DNA from: Pseudomonadota bacterium
GTDB lineage: Bacteria; Pseudomonadota; Gammaproteobacteria; Pseudomonadales; Pseudomonadaceae
Reading direction: 5' to 3'
Assembly (NCBI GenBank): GCA_023388335.1
Contig: JAEWGL010000101.1
Location: forward strand, 1 to 38,791
DNA length: 38,791 nt
Shown: one piece after another, positions 17,960 to 26,104 of the stretch
Position numbering within the stretch: position 1 is the first letter of the stretch
Layout: every line of letters starts with the position of its first letter
Notes under the pieces: generated by a model
Database searches by the model: none
Seen by the model: the letters and a program-made list of their open reading frames with translations, nothing else
What the model was told of the DNA's origin: nothing
Position numbers and translations under genes: made by a program

Positions 17960-19174
17960 ATGGGTCTTTCCCTTACCGCTGTACCCGAACCGCGCCGCCT
18001 GGGCGCGCCGTTGTTTGCTCTGGCGCTGCTGCTGGCGGGCGCCTGGTTCCTGAATAGCAACGCTGGCGGCAGACAGGTGCTGCTGCTGATCGTCGGCGCT
18101 GCCCTGGGCCTGACCCTCTATCACGCGGCCTTTGGCTTCACGTCGGCCTGGCGGGTGTTCATCACCGAGCGCCGTGGCGCCGGCCTGCGGGCGCAGATGG
18201 TCATGCTGGCCCTGGCCGTGGTGCTGTTCTTCCCCGCCTTGTCGGCCGGTAGCCTGTTCGGTCAGCCGGTCACCGGCCTGGTCGCTCCGGCCGGTATCTC
18301 GGTGGTGTTCGGCGCCTTCATCTTCGGTATCGGCATGCAGCTGGGCGGCGGCTGCGCCTCGGGCACTCTATTCACTGTTGGCGGCGGCAATGCGCGCATG
18401 CTGGTGACCCTGCTGTTCTTCATCATCGGTTCGGTCACGGCGACCCACCACGCCGACTGGTGGTTCGCCCTGCCGTCGTTCCCGGCCACCTCGATTGTCC
18501 AGGCCTTTGGTCTGATGCCGGCGCTCTTGGCGAGCCTGGTGGTGTTCGGCCTGATCGCCTGGCTGACCGTGGCGCTGGAAAAACGCCGGCATGGCCAGCT
18601 CGAGGCCGCGCTGAGCAGCGAGCACCAAGGCCTGCGTCGCTTCCTGCGTGGCCCATGGCCGCTGGTGTGGGGCGCGATTGCCCTGGCGCTACTCAACTAT
18701 GCCACCCTGGCCCTGGCCGGTCGGCCGTGGGGCATCACCTCCGCGTTCGCGTTGTGGGGTGCCAAGACCTTGGCCGGGCTGGGCGTTGACGTCAGCGCCT
18801 GGGCATTCTGGCAGGCCCCGGCCAACGCCAAGGCCCTGGCCGCGCCACTGTGGCAGGACATCACCACGGTCATGGACCTCGGTATCGTCCTGGGTGCCTT
18901 GCTCGCCGCCGGCCTTGCCGGGCGGTTCGCGCCAAGTCTGAACATCCCATTGCGTTCGCTGGTGGCGGCGGTGATCGGCGGCCTGCTGCTTGGTTATGGG
19001 TCGCGCTTGGCTTACGGGTGCAACATCGGCGCGTACTTCAGCGGCATCGCTTCGGGTAGCGTGCACGGCTGGTTATGGCTGGTGGCCGCCTATGCTGGCA
19101 ACCTGATTGGGGTTCGCCTGCGGCCACTGTTCTTTGCAGTCGAACGGCGTGCGCCTGCCTTGAGTGGTGGCTGA
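17960..19174 (+). CDS. YeeE/YedE family sulfur-compound transporter
   Basis: The 404-residue integral membrane protein has about ten hydrophobic segments and the two conserved Cys-Gly motifs of YeeE/YedE: LGGGCASGTLFTVGGGN in the first half and YGSRLAYGCNIGAYFSGI near the end. YeeE (TsuA) proteins import thiosulfate, and relatives move other sulfur species. Divergent transcription from the sulfonate genes supports a shared sulfur-scavenging role. The ATG at 17960 has a weak ribosome site; an in-frame GTG at 17906 with GGAGG upstream is an alternative that would add 18 residues. Confidence 0.87.
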   Translation: MGLSLTAVPEPRRLGAPLFALALLLAGAWFLNSNAGGRQVLLLIVGAALGLTLYHAAFGFTSAWRVFITERRGAGLRAQMVMLALAVVLFFPALSAGSLFGQPVTGLVAPAGISVVFGAFIFGIGMQLGGGCASGTLFTVGGGNARMLVTLLFFIIGSVTATHHADWWFALPSFPATSIVQAFGLMPALLASLVVFGLIAWLTVALEKRRHGQLEAALSSEHQGLRRFLRGPWPLVWGAIALALLNYATLALAGRPWGITSAFALWGAKTLAGLGVDVSAWAFWQAPANAKALAAPLWQDITTVMDLGIVLGALLAAGLAGRFAPSLNIPLRSLVAAVIGGLLLGYGSRLAYGCNIGAYFSGIASGSVHGWLWLVAAYAGNLIGVRLRPLFFAVERRAPALSGG

Positions 19175-19310
19175 GTTGAAGTAAACCTTAACGCCGGGTG
19201 GCGGGCATTGCTGCACGCGGTGCACAGATCATCTGCAGCCGCCCTGATTGTTCGACGCAGGTTACGTGATTAGTCTGAGGCCATCTTCCACTGCCCACGA
19301 AGGATGCGAG

Positions 19311-20285
19311 ATGGTCAAGCGTATTGTGCTTCACGAAACCGGCGGCCCGGCTGTCATGCAGCTGCAGCCCCACGACGTGCAGGCCCCTGCCGCTGGGGAA
19401 GTTTGGCTTGAACAGACAGCCATGGGCGTCAATCCCCTCGATGTCTTGCAGCGCAAGGGCGGCGCGCCGTTACCGCTCCCTTGTGGCCTGGGCCTGGAAG
19501 GCGCCGGGCGGGTGGCGGCGATCGGCGCAGGGGTGACCAACGTTGCCGTCGGCGACCGCGTGGGGTATGCAACGGGCCCTGTAGGAGGCTATGCCAGCGG
19601 GCGCCTGTATCCGGCCGAGCGCCTGGTGAAGCTACCGCCTTCGGTGAGCGATGAAGACGCCGCTGCCGTGCTGTTCAAGGGCATCACCGCCCAGTACCTG
19701 CTCAAGACTACCTATCCGGTGGGGCCGGGCACGCGGGTGTTGCTCTATGGCGCGGCGGGGGCACTGGGGCAGTTGATGGTGCCCTGGGCCAAGCACCTGG
19801 GGGCGTTCGTGATCGGTGTGGTGTCCAAGCCACAGAGCGTGGAGCGTGCCCGCGCCGCCGGATGCGACCATGTGCTGGTGTTCGATCCCGATACCTTGGC
19901 CGCCGATGTCAGCGAACTGACCCAGGGGGCCAAGGTCGACGTGGTCTATGACTCGGTGGGCAAGGTGTCGCTGGAGGCTTCGCTGGATAGCCTGCGCCCG
20001 CGTGGCGTGCTGGTATCGTTCGGCGCCACGTCGGGTGCGCCTGCGGCGATCGAGGTCGGCACCCTCAATGCCAAGGGTTCGCTTTACCTGACTCGGCCAT
20101 CCCTCGCGGCGCACACCGGTACGGCCGAGGAATACCAGCAGCGCGCCGCCGAGGTGCTGGAGGCTCTCAGCACGGGTATCATCCAGGCGCGGATCTGGCG
20201 ACGCTACCCGCTGGCCGAAGCGGCCAGGGCGCATGAGGATCTGCAGCAGGGGCTGTCGCAGGGGGCACTGATCCTGACGCCGTGA
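19311..20285 (+). CDS. NADPH:quinone oxidoreductase (zinc-less MDR family)
   Basis: The 324-residue medium-chain reductase opens VKRIVLHETGGPAVMQL, has GLEGAGRV and a cofactor-binding LLYGAAGALGQLMVPWAKHLG. The zinc-ligand cysteines of alcohol dehydrogenases are absent, which fits quinone oxidoreductase (QOR). It reduces quinones or enones with NADPH in the cytosol. The ATG at 19311 is preceded by AAGGA at ideal spacing; the longer open frame upstream is non-coding. A lysR gene follows on the same strand after 56 bases. Confidence 0.9.
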   Translation: MVKRIVLHETGGPAVMQLQPHDVQAPAAGEVWLEQTAMGVNPLDVLQRKGGAPLPLPCGLGLEGAGRVAAIGAGVTNVAVGDRVGYATGPVGGYASGRLYPAERLVKLPPSVSDEDAAAVLFKGITAQYLLKTTYPVGPGTRVLLYGAAGALGQLMVPWAKHLGAFVIGVVSKPQSVERARAAGCDHVLVFDPDTLAADVSELTQGAKVDVVYDSVGKVSLEASLDSLRPRGVLVSFGATSGAPAAIEVGTLNAKGSLYLTRPSLAAHTGTAEEYQQRAAEVLEALSTGIIQARIWRRYPLAEAARAHEDLQQGLSQGALILTP

Positions 20286-20341
20286 CGGCGCGGCGGGGTG
20301 CCGCGAGGCTGCCCGCCCAAGTCAATTGCCAGAGCACTTAA

Positions 20342-21277
20342 ATGGACCCCTTCGACAGTCGCCAAGCCGACGAACTTGCCACCCTGCTGGCGCTCCACGA
20401 GCAGGGCTCTTTCGCCGGTGCCGGGCGCCTGCTGCAACGCCACCCTTCGGTCCTCTCGAGGCGCCTGACCGGCCTTGAACAACGTCTGGGCATTCGCCTG
20501 GTCGAGCGTACCACCCGCCAGTTGCGCTTCACCGATGAGGGCGAGCGCCTGGTGCAACGCTTGCGCCTGGCCACACGGCTGATCAGCGAAGCCGAACAAG
20601 AAGCCGCCGAGGGGGCGGCGACGGTGCGCGGACGGTTGCGTCTGGCGCTGCCGGCAGCCATGGGGCGCCGCTGGCTTAGTGGCCTGTTGGCGGAGTTCGT
20701 GCTGGCGTATCCGGACGTCACCCTGGAAACGGAGTACGCCGACCGCTTCGTCGACATCGTCGGCGAGGGTTTCGATGCCGCCATTCGCATTGGCGAGCTG
20801 GCCGACAATCGCCTGGTAGCCAAGAAACTCGGTGATCACCTACGCATTCTCTGTGCCTCGCCTGCCTACCTGGAACGCCACGGTCAACCTCAACATCCCG
20901 CCGATCTGGCCGCACACAATTGCCTGGGATTCACTGGCTTGCGCTCCTATCCGCAATGGCACCTGACCTGCGCCAACGAAAAAGCGACCGTGCGCATCAC
21001 CGGCTCGTTGCATGGCAATGACAACGAAGCACTGCTGGAAGCGGCGCGCCGGGGAGTGGGCATCGTGGCCGGTGGCGATTGGTTGATGATCGACGACCTG
21101 CGGGCGGGGCGCTTGGTACGCGTGCTGGCGCAGTGGCAGCTGGACGTGGCGGCGGGCATTTACCTCGTGCGACCCTCGGCTCGCTTGAACACAGCGGCGT
21201 TGAGCGCATTCAAGCGATGGATCCAGGCGCATTTCGAAGCGGGGCCACCGTGGCAAAGGCCAAATCATCTCTCCTAG
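20342..21277 (+). CDS. LysR family transcriptional regulator
   Basis: The 311-residue protein has the LysR winged helix at residues 8-66 (SFAGAGRLLQRHPSVLSRRL, then LEQRLGIRLVERTTR). The effector domain's periplasmic-binding-protein-like fold includes the LGIRL-linked helix and a late GVGIVAG segment. It resembles the CrgA-type subgroup. It may regulate the upstream quinone oxidoreductase, although LysR genes are usually divergent from their targets and this one is tandem. Effector unknown. Confidence 0.9.
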   Translation: MDPFDSRQADELATLLALHEQGSFAGAGRLLQRHPSVLSRRLTGLEQRLGIRLVERTTRQLRFTDEGERLVQRLRLATRLISEAEQEAAEGAATVRGRLRLALPAAMGRRWLSGLLAEFVLAYPDVTLETEYADRFVDIVGEGFDAAIRIGELADNRLVAKKLGDHLRILCASPAYLERHGQPQHPADLAAHNCLGFTGLRSYPQWHLTCANEKATVRITGSLHGNDNEALLEAARRGVGIVAGGDWLMIDDLRAGRLVRVLAQWQLDVAAGIYLVRPSARLNTAALSAFKRWIQAHFEAGPPWQRPNHLS

Positions 21278-21392
21278 GATCCAGGATTAATTAATCGTTT
21301 TAACTTGCTGAATTTTAAGTATTTCTTATGAATATGAACAATCTTCAATTTCGACTTGAGGTTGTATTGGCAACTTATTGAGATTTAAGCAA
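21278..21392. other. AT-rich spacer between convergent genes
   Basis: The spacer is much richer in A/T than its surroundings. It includes a perfect 12-base palindrome GATTAATTAATC at 21285-21296 just after the lysR stop. I see no gene or clear intrinsic terminator. Confidence 0.4.
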
Positions 21393-21722
21393 TTAGCGCT
21401 TGGCTACGGCATGCTGGGTGCACTGCTCATAATAGGTTTGCCTGATTGCGGTGGGTTTGAGGCGTGAGCGGCTGTTGTACGTCTGTTCAGTGATGCCGAA
21501 CGCCGTCATGCGCATCCACGGCTTGGGGAACTTGCGAACCTGCAGCCGTTTGCGTGCGGCATACAGAGTGACACCGGACAACTTGGCCTGCTGGGCATCG
21601 GCGGCGATTTGCGCCCCCCAGTTGCATACGTAGCGATCGTTCTTGTTTAGCGCCTTGGCCTGGGCGCCGACGGCCACCGAGACCAGCATGCAACTCGCCG
21701 CCGTTAATAGAATTGCCCGCAT
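21393..21722 (-). CDS. Small secreted hypothetical protein, 109 residues
   Basis: The signal peptide is clear (RAILLTAASCMLVSVAVGAQA, cleavage near residue 22). The mature basic domain has two cysteines (YVCNWG and YEQCTQH) that could form a disulfide in the periplasm. The GC content looks lower than in its neighbours and the downstream spacer is AT-rich. I recall similar short Pseudomonas proteins but no function. It is divergent from the gntR gene. A real gene is likely because the signal peptide and disulfide pair are coherent. Confidence 0.65.
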   Translation of the reverse strand: MRAILLTAASCMLVSVAVGAQAKALNKNDRYVCNWGAQIAADAQQAKLSGVTLYAARKRLQVRKFPKPWMRMTAFGITEQTYNSRSRLKPTAIRQTYYEQCTQHAVAKR

Positions 21723-21836
21723 GTTGCTGTCCTAAGCTGTTGAAGAAAAGCAAGTTTGACCTCGCTTCGCAACCGTGGGGGCCAGCAAATTGCCGTCAGT
21801 TGAGCGCCGCCGCCAACACGGCGACAGACTTATGTG

Positions 21837-21847
21837 ATCGTACAACT
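21837..21847. promoter_or_regulatory. Shared half-operator upstream of gntR
   Basis: ATCGTACAACT here is identical to 11 bases of the perfect inverted repeat upstream of kdgD (28555-28573). The second half is poorly conserved. Its position about 46 bases before the GntR start suggests autoregulation (inference). Confidence 0.45.
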
Positions 21848-21892
21848 GATTGCGTTATCATGGCGGCTGTCTTTCCAATTCGATGTGCAGGC

Positions 21893-22642
21893 ATGACAGA
21901 GCAGCAGGTACTACCCCGGACCCGGCGCAAGCCGCGCAGTCTGGCCCAGGAGCTGGTCACGGTGCTGACCGAGCGGATTCGCAGCGGTCAGCTCAAGCGC
22001 GGCGACAAGCTGCCGACCGAATCGCAGATCATGGCCGAGGAGGGCGTCAGTCGCACGGTCGTACGTGAGGCGATCTCAAGGCTGCAGGCCGCGGGCCAGG
22101 TGGAGACGCGTCATGGTATTGGCACTTTCGTGCTCGACGCGCCCTCTACCGGCGGTTTGCGTATCGATCCAGCCACCATCGTCACCTTGCGCGAAGTGCT
22201 GGCGGTGCTTGAGCTGCGCATAGCGCTGGAGATCGAATCGGCGGGCCTGGCGGCCGAGCGCCATACCAGCGAACAATTGGCGATCATGCGCAAGGCGCTG
22301 GATGAGCTCAACGAAGGCGCCGCGCATGCTTGCGACGGCGTCTCCGCTGACTTCCAGTTCCACCTGCAGATCGCCCTCGCCAGTGGCAACCACTACTTCG
22401 CCGATATCATCAACCACCTGGGTACCAGCATCATCCCGCGTACCCGGCTCAATTCGGCGCGCTTGGTCCAAGACGACCAGGCGCACTACCTGAGCCGCCT
22501 GAGTCATGAACACGAGGCCATCTACGAGGCCATTGCCCGGCGCGACAGCGAGGGCGCGAAGATGGCCATGCGCCTGCACTTGAGCAACAGCCGCGAGCGT
22601 CTGCGTCAGGCCCATGAGAAGGCTGAAGCGCAGGGGGAGTGA
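21893..22642 (+). CDS. GntR family (FadR/FCD) regulator, probable controller of galactarate genes
   Basis: The 249-residue protein has an N-terminal GntR winged helix (about 15-85; LKRGDKLPTESQIMAEEGVSR and SRLQAAGQVETRHGIGTF) and a C-terminal all-helical FCD effector domain whose metal-binding histidines are visible around SADFQFHLQIA and SHEHEAIYEAI. FCD regulators of this subtype bind sugar acids and usually repress. It ends head-to-head with the aldarate operon. The ATG at 21893 matches the family start; an in-frame ATG at 21860 is possible. Name withheld: target assignment rests on position and a shared operator motif. Confidence 0.88.
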   Translation: MTEQQVLPRTRRKPRSLAQELVTVLTERIRSGQLKRGDKLPTESQIMAEEGVSRTVVREAISRLQAAGQVETRHGIGTFVLDAPSTGGLRIDPATIVTLREVLAVLELRIALEIESAGLAAERHTSEQLAIMRKALDELNEGAAHACDGVSADFQFHLQIALASGNHYFADIINHLGTSIIPRTRLNSARLVQDDQAHYLSRLSHEHEAIYEAIARRDSEGAKMAMRLHLSNSRERLRQAHEKAEAQGE

Positions 22643-22694
22643 CAGGCTTTGGTCTTGAATGCGCGTTCGGGTGTATGCCTTGAGGCTTAGGGCG

Positions 22695-22736
22695 CCTTGA
22701 GATCGAGCGCCGCGCGGGCGGCGCTCGATCTCAAGG
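22695..22736. terminator. Perfect 19-base hairpin between convergent gntR and KGSADH genes
   Basis: Two 19-base arms, perfectly complementary and starting CCTTGAGATCG on the left, surround a 4-base GCGG loop. It sits between two converging stop codons and most likely terminates both. No T-run is present, so Rho-independent action is uncertain. Confidence 0.65.
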
Positions 22737-22771
22737 ATGCCACAAAACCCAAGCCAAGCCTCTGCAGTCGA

Positions 22772-24355
22772 TCAAGCGACCGCCGCTTCACTCCACTGAC
22801 CGTTGACCAGGCGCTTGAGACCCAGCGGGTTGCTGTCCTGCAGTGCCGCCGGCAGCAGGGCCTGCGGGTAGTTCTGGTAGCACACCGGCCGCAGGAAGCG
22901 GTCGATGGCCAGGGTGCCCACCGAGGTGCCACGGGCGTCGGACGTCGCCGGATAGGGGCCGCCGTGGACCATGGCCTCGCACACCTCGACGCCGGTCGGA
23001 TAGCCGTTGACCAGGATGCGGCCGACTTTTTCCTCCAGCAGCGGTACCAACCAGGCGTAGGTGTGCAGATCGTCCGGCTCGCCGATCAGGGTGGCGGTCA
23101 GTTGGCCGCGCAGGCCCTGCAAGGCGGCGCGCAGTTCGGCGTCATCCTGGGCTTGCACCGCCACGGTGGTAGGGCCGAAGACTTCTTCCTGCAGCAGCGG
23201 ATCAGCGTTGACCAGCAGGCTGGCCTGCGCTTCGAACAACTGGGCACGGGCCTGGTTGCCCGCTTGGGGTTGACCGGCAAGGTGCTCGATGCCGGCATGC
23301 GCCTGCAGGCGCTCGAGCCCCTGTGTGTAGCTGCGCAGGCCGCCAGCATTGAGCATGGTCTGCCCGGGCTGCTGGTCAAGGTGCTGGCCCAGATCGCTGA
23401 GCAATTGGGTGTACTGCGGCGAACGCAGGCCGATCACCAGGCCTGGGTTGGTGCAGAACTGGCCACAACCCAGTGTGATGGAACCTGCCAGCTCGCGGGC
23501 GATGGCGTCGCCGCGCTTGGCCAGGGCGCCGGGCAGGATGATCACCGGGTTGATGCTGGACATCTCGGCGAACACCGGAATCGGCTGCGGGCGCTCGGCG
23601 GCCATTTTGCACAGGGCGTTGCCGCCGTTGAGCGAACCGGTGAAGCCGACCGCCTGGATCGCCGGGTGCTTGACCAGCCATTCGCCGACGCCGCCACCGA
23701 AGACCATGTTGAACACGCCCTTGGGCATGCCGGTGCGCTCGGCGGCACGCTGGATCGCGCAGCCGACCAGGTCGGCGGTGGCCATGTGGCCGCTGTGCGC
23801 CTTGAACACCACTGGACAGCCGGCGGCCAGCGCGGCGGCGGTATCCCCGCCAGCGGTGGAGAAGGCCAGCGGGAAGTTGCTGGCGCCGAACACGGCGACC
23901 GGACCGACGCCGATGCGCATCTGGCGCAGGTCTACACGCGGCAGTGGTTGGCGGTCTGGCTGCGCCAGGTCGATGCGTGCACCCAGGAAGTCGCCACGGC
24001 GCAGCACTTGGGCGAACAGGCGCATCTGGCCGCTGGTGCGGCCGCGCTCGCCCTGGATGCGGGCAGGGGGCAGGGCGGTCTCGCGGCAGACGATGGCGAC
24101 GAAGGCGTCGTCCAGCTCGTCCAGTTCCGCGGCGATGGCGTCGAGAAACTCGGCGCGCCGCGCCGGGGCCAGCTGGCGGAACTCGGCGAAGGCGGCGGCG
24201 GCGGCCTTGGCCGCTTGGTCTACTTCCGTTTCAGTGGCCTGGGCGAAGCTATAGGGCAGGGTGTCGCCAGTGCTGGCGTCCAGGCTCTGCAGACGTTGCG
24301 GTCCGGCGGCGCTGCGCTCGCCGGCGATGAAGTTGTGGCCAAGGATCTCAGGCAT
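22772..24355 (-). CDS. 2,5-dioxovalerate (2-oxoglutarate semialdehyde) dehydrogenase
   Basis: The 527-residue aldehyde dehydrogenase has N160 (FGASNFP), general base E264 (FAEMSS) and nucleophile C301 (GCGQFCTNPG). The length and the GQFCTNPG motif fit the NADP-dependent KGSADH subgroup. It oxidises 2-oxoglutarate semialdehyde to 2-oxoglutarate, the last step of aldarate breakdown, in the cytosol. It is the last gene of the kdgD-gudP-garD operon. AGGAGC precedes the ATG. A 125-base REP-containing gap separates it from garD. Confidence 0.93.
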   Translation of the reverse strand: MPEILGHNFIAGERSAAGPQRLQSLDASTGDTLPYSFAQATETEVDQAAKAAAAAFAEFRQLAPARRAEFLDAIAAELDELDDAFVAIVCRETALPPARIQGERGRTSGQMRLFAQVLRRGDFLGARIDLAQPDRQPLPRVDLRQMRIGVGPVAVFGASNFPLAFSTAGGDTAAALAAGCPVVFKAHSGHMATADLVGCAIQRAAERTGMPKGVFNMVFGGGVGEWLVKHPAIQAVGFTGSLNGGNALCKMAAERPQPIPVFAEMSSINPVIILPGALAKRGDAIARELAGSITLGCGQFCTNPGLVIGLRSPQYTQLLSDLGQHLDQQPGQTMLNAGGLRSYTQGLERLQAHAGIEHLAGQPQAGNQARAQLFEAQASLLVNADPLLQEEVFGPTTVAVQAQDDAELRAALQGLRGQLTATLIGEPDDLHTYAWLVPLLEEKVGRILVNGYPTGVEVCEAMVHGGPYPATSDARGTSVGTLAIDRFLRPVCYQNYPQALLPAALQDSNPLGLKRLVNGQWSEAAVA

Positions 24356-24379
24356 GGGGTGCTCCTAGGTGAGAATTCA

Positions 24380-24480
24380 CAGGTGCGATCCCCGTAGGTG
24401 CGGGCTTGCCTGCAATGGCATGACAAGCGCATGGCGCCGCCAGCCCAATCGCTGCGCGGGCGGGCGGACTCCTACAGGGT
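24380..24480. repeat. REP-like (BIME) element
   Basis: Two inverted GC-rich REP-like units face each other: GTAGGTGCGGGCTTGCCTGC near 24396-24415 and the complement of CTGTAGGAGTCCGCCCGCCC at the other end, just before garD. The pattern resembles the common Pseudomonas REP (GTAGGAGCGGGCTTGC). Such elements stabilise or attenuate operon transcripts. Confidence 0.65.
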
Positions 24481-26034
24481 TCAGGTAATGGGTGCCGGAT
24501 TGAACAGGGTAATGTCGTTGTGCAACTTGTGCTTCTGTGCCCAGGTCTGCTGGCGGCCGCTGGCGACGTCGAGGTAGTAGTGGAACAGCTCCCAGCCCAG
24601 CTCTTCGATGCTCGAGCGGCCCGTGGCGATGCGCCCGGCGTCGATGTCGATCAGGTCCGGCCAGCGCTCGGCCAGCTCGGTACGGGTGCAGACCTTGACC
24701 ACCGGCGCCATGGCCAGGCCGTAGGGCGTGCCGCGTCCAGTGGTGAACACGTGCAGGTTCATCCCGGCGGCCAGTTGCAGGGTACCGCAGACGAAATCGC
24801 TGGCCGGCGTCGCGCAGAAGATCAGGCCCTTGTGGGTCACGCGCTCACCGGGGCCTAGCACGCCCTGGATAGCGCTGCTGCCGGACTTGACGATCGATCC
24901 CAGGGACTTCTCGACGATGTTGGACAAGCCGCCTTTCTTGTTGCCTGGCGTGGTGTTGGCGCTGCGGTCGGCTGCGCCGCGTTGCAGGTACTGGTCGTAC
25001 CAGTCCATCTCGCGGATCAGGGCGTCGGCCACCGCTGGGGTCTGCGCGCGGGCGGTGAGCATGTAGATGGCGTCGCGCACTTCGGTGACTTCCGAGAACA
25101 TCACCGTGGCGCCGGCCCGCACCAGCAAGTCGGCGGCATACCCCAGCGCCGGGTTGGCGGTAATGCCGGAAAAGGCATCGCTGCCGCCGCACTGCATGCC
25201 CAGGATCAGCTCGCTGGCCGGGACGGTCTCGCGGCGGCGCTGGTCGAGCTTCTGCAGGCGCGCTTCAGCCAGCGCCATGATCTGCTCGATCATCTCGGCG
25301 AAGCCCAGGCTGGCATCCTGAAGACGGTAGAGCCATGGCTCGCTGAGGTCTACCGAGGGATCGTTGTCGTGCATCACCTGGCCGGCCTGTAGCTTCTCGC
25401 AACCCAGGCTGATGACCAGGGCCTCGCCGCCCAGGTTAGGGTTGCGCGCCAGGTTGCACACGGTGCGGATGGGAATGTAGGCGTCGCGGGCATCGATCGC
25501 CACGCCGCAGCCGTAGCTGTGGGTGAGAGCGATCACGTCATCGACGTTGGGGTATTTGGGCAGCAGCTCGTCGCGGATACGCTTGACCGCGTGGTCGAGC
25601 ACGCCGGTGACACACTGCACCGTGGTGGTGATGCCGAGGATATTACGAGTACCGACGGTGCCATCGGCGTTGCGCAAACCCTCGAAGGTGTAGCCCTCGA
25701 GCGGCGGCAGGGCCTGGGGAACGGCGTCGCAGCGCGGCAGGCTGTCGAGCGCCGGCGCGGTGGGCATGGCCAGTTGGTGTTCCTTGACCCAGCTGCCCTG
25801 GGGCAGGTCCTCCAGGGCATAGCCGATGATCTGGCCATAGCGGCGCACCGGCGCGTCCTTGGCGATGTCCACCAGGGCAACCTTATGGCTCTGCGGCACG
25901 CTTTCGACCAGGGTCAGGCCATCGGCGAAGCGGCTGCCTTCACCCAGCCCTTGGTCATTGACCACCACCACGACATTGTCGTGCTCGTGCAGGTGGACGT
26001 AGCGGGGCGAATCGGTGTGTTCGATCAACTGCAT
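24481..26034 (-). CDS. garD: Galactarate dehydratase
   Basis: The 517-residue protein is of the UxaA/GarD family. An N-terminal SAF-like domain (LIEHTDSPRYVHLHEHDNV) is followed by the catalytic domain with GTRNILGITTTVQCVTGV, THSYGCGVA, LILGMQCGGSDAFSGITANP and TGRGTPYGLAMAPVVKVCT. It is an iron-dependent enzyme dehydrating galactarate to 5-keto-4-deoxyglucarate. It lies downstream of the permease gudP and upstream of KGSADH. The ATG follows AAGG at good spacing. Altronate dehydratase is a paralogous alternative, but the neighbours favour galactarate. Confidence 0.92.
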   Translation of the reverse strand: MQLIEHTDSPRYVHLHEHDNVVVVVNDQGLGEGSRFADGLTLVESVPQSHKVALVDIAKDAPVRRYGQIIGYALEDLPQGSWVKEHQLAMPTAPALDSLPRCDAVPQALPPLEGYTFEGLRNADGTVGTRNILGITTTVQCVTGVLDHAVKRIRDELLPKYPNVDDVIALTHSYGCGVAIDARDAYIPIRTVCNLARNPNLGGEALVISLGCEKLQAGQVMHDNDPSVDLSEPWLYRLQDASLGFAEMIEQIMALAEARLQKLDQRRRETVPASELILGMQCGGSDAFSGITANPALGYAADLLVRAGATVMFSEVTEVRDAIYMLTARAQTPAVADALIREMDWYDQYLQRGAADRSANTTPGNKKGGLSNIVEKSLGSIVKSGSSAIQGVLGPGERVTHKGLIFCATPASDFVCGTLQLAAGMNLHVFTTGRGTPYGLAMAPVVKVCTRTELAERWPDLIDIDAGRIATGRSSIEELGWELFHYYLDVASGRQQTWAQKHKLHNDITLFNPAPIT

Positions 26035-26073
26035 GGTGGGGCCCTTCTTATCGTTCTCAGGCTTGGTTCGGCA

Positions 26074-26096
26074 GCCGGCGCGCCAAAGGCGCCGGC
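26074..26096. repeat. Intra-operon hairpin between gudP and garD
   Basis: GCCGGCGC and GCGCCGGC flank a 7-base loop in the 70-base gap between the two genes. No T-run follows, so it is more likely an RNA-stabilising or processing hairpin than a terminator. Confidence 0.5.
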
Positions 26097-26104
26097 ATGC
26101 TCAC

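Noticed and set aside
21285..21296. GATTAATTAATC palindrome as an attachment site or element end
   Set aside because: No integrase, duplicate copy or tRNA is nearby; a short AT palindrome in AT-rich DNA is expected by chance.
22697..24397. 566-codon plus-strand ORF opposite the aldehyde dehydrogenase gene
   Set aside because: It is the antisense shadow of a well-supported enzyme; its translation is low in complexity and shows no family motifs.
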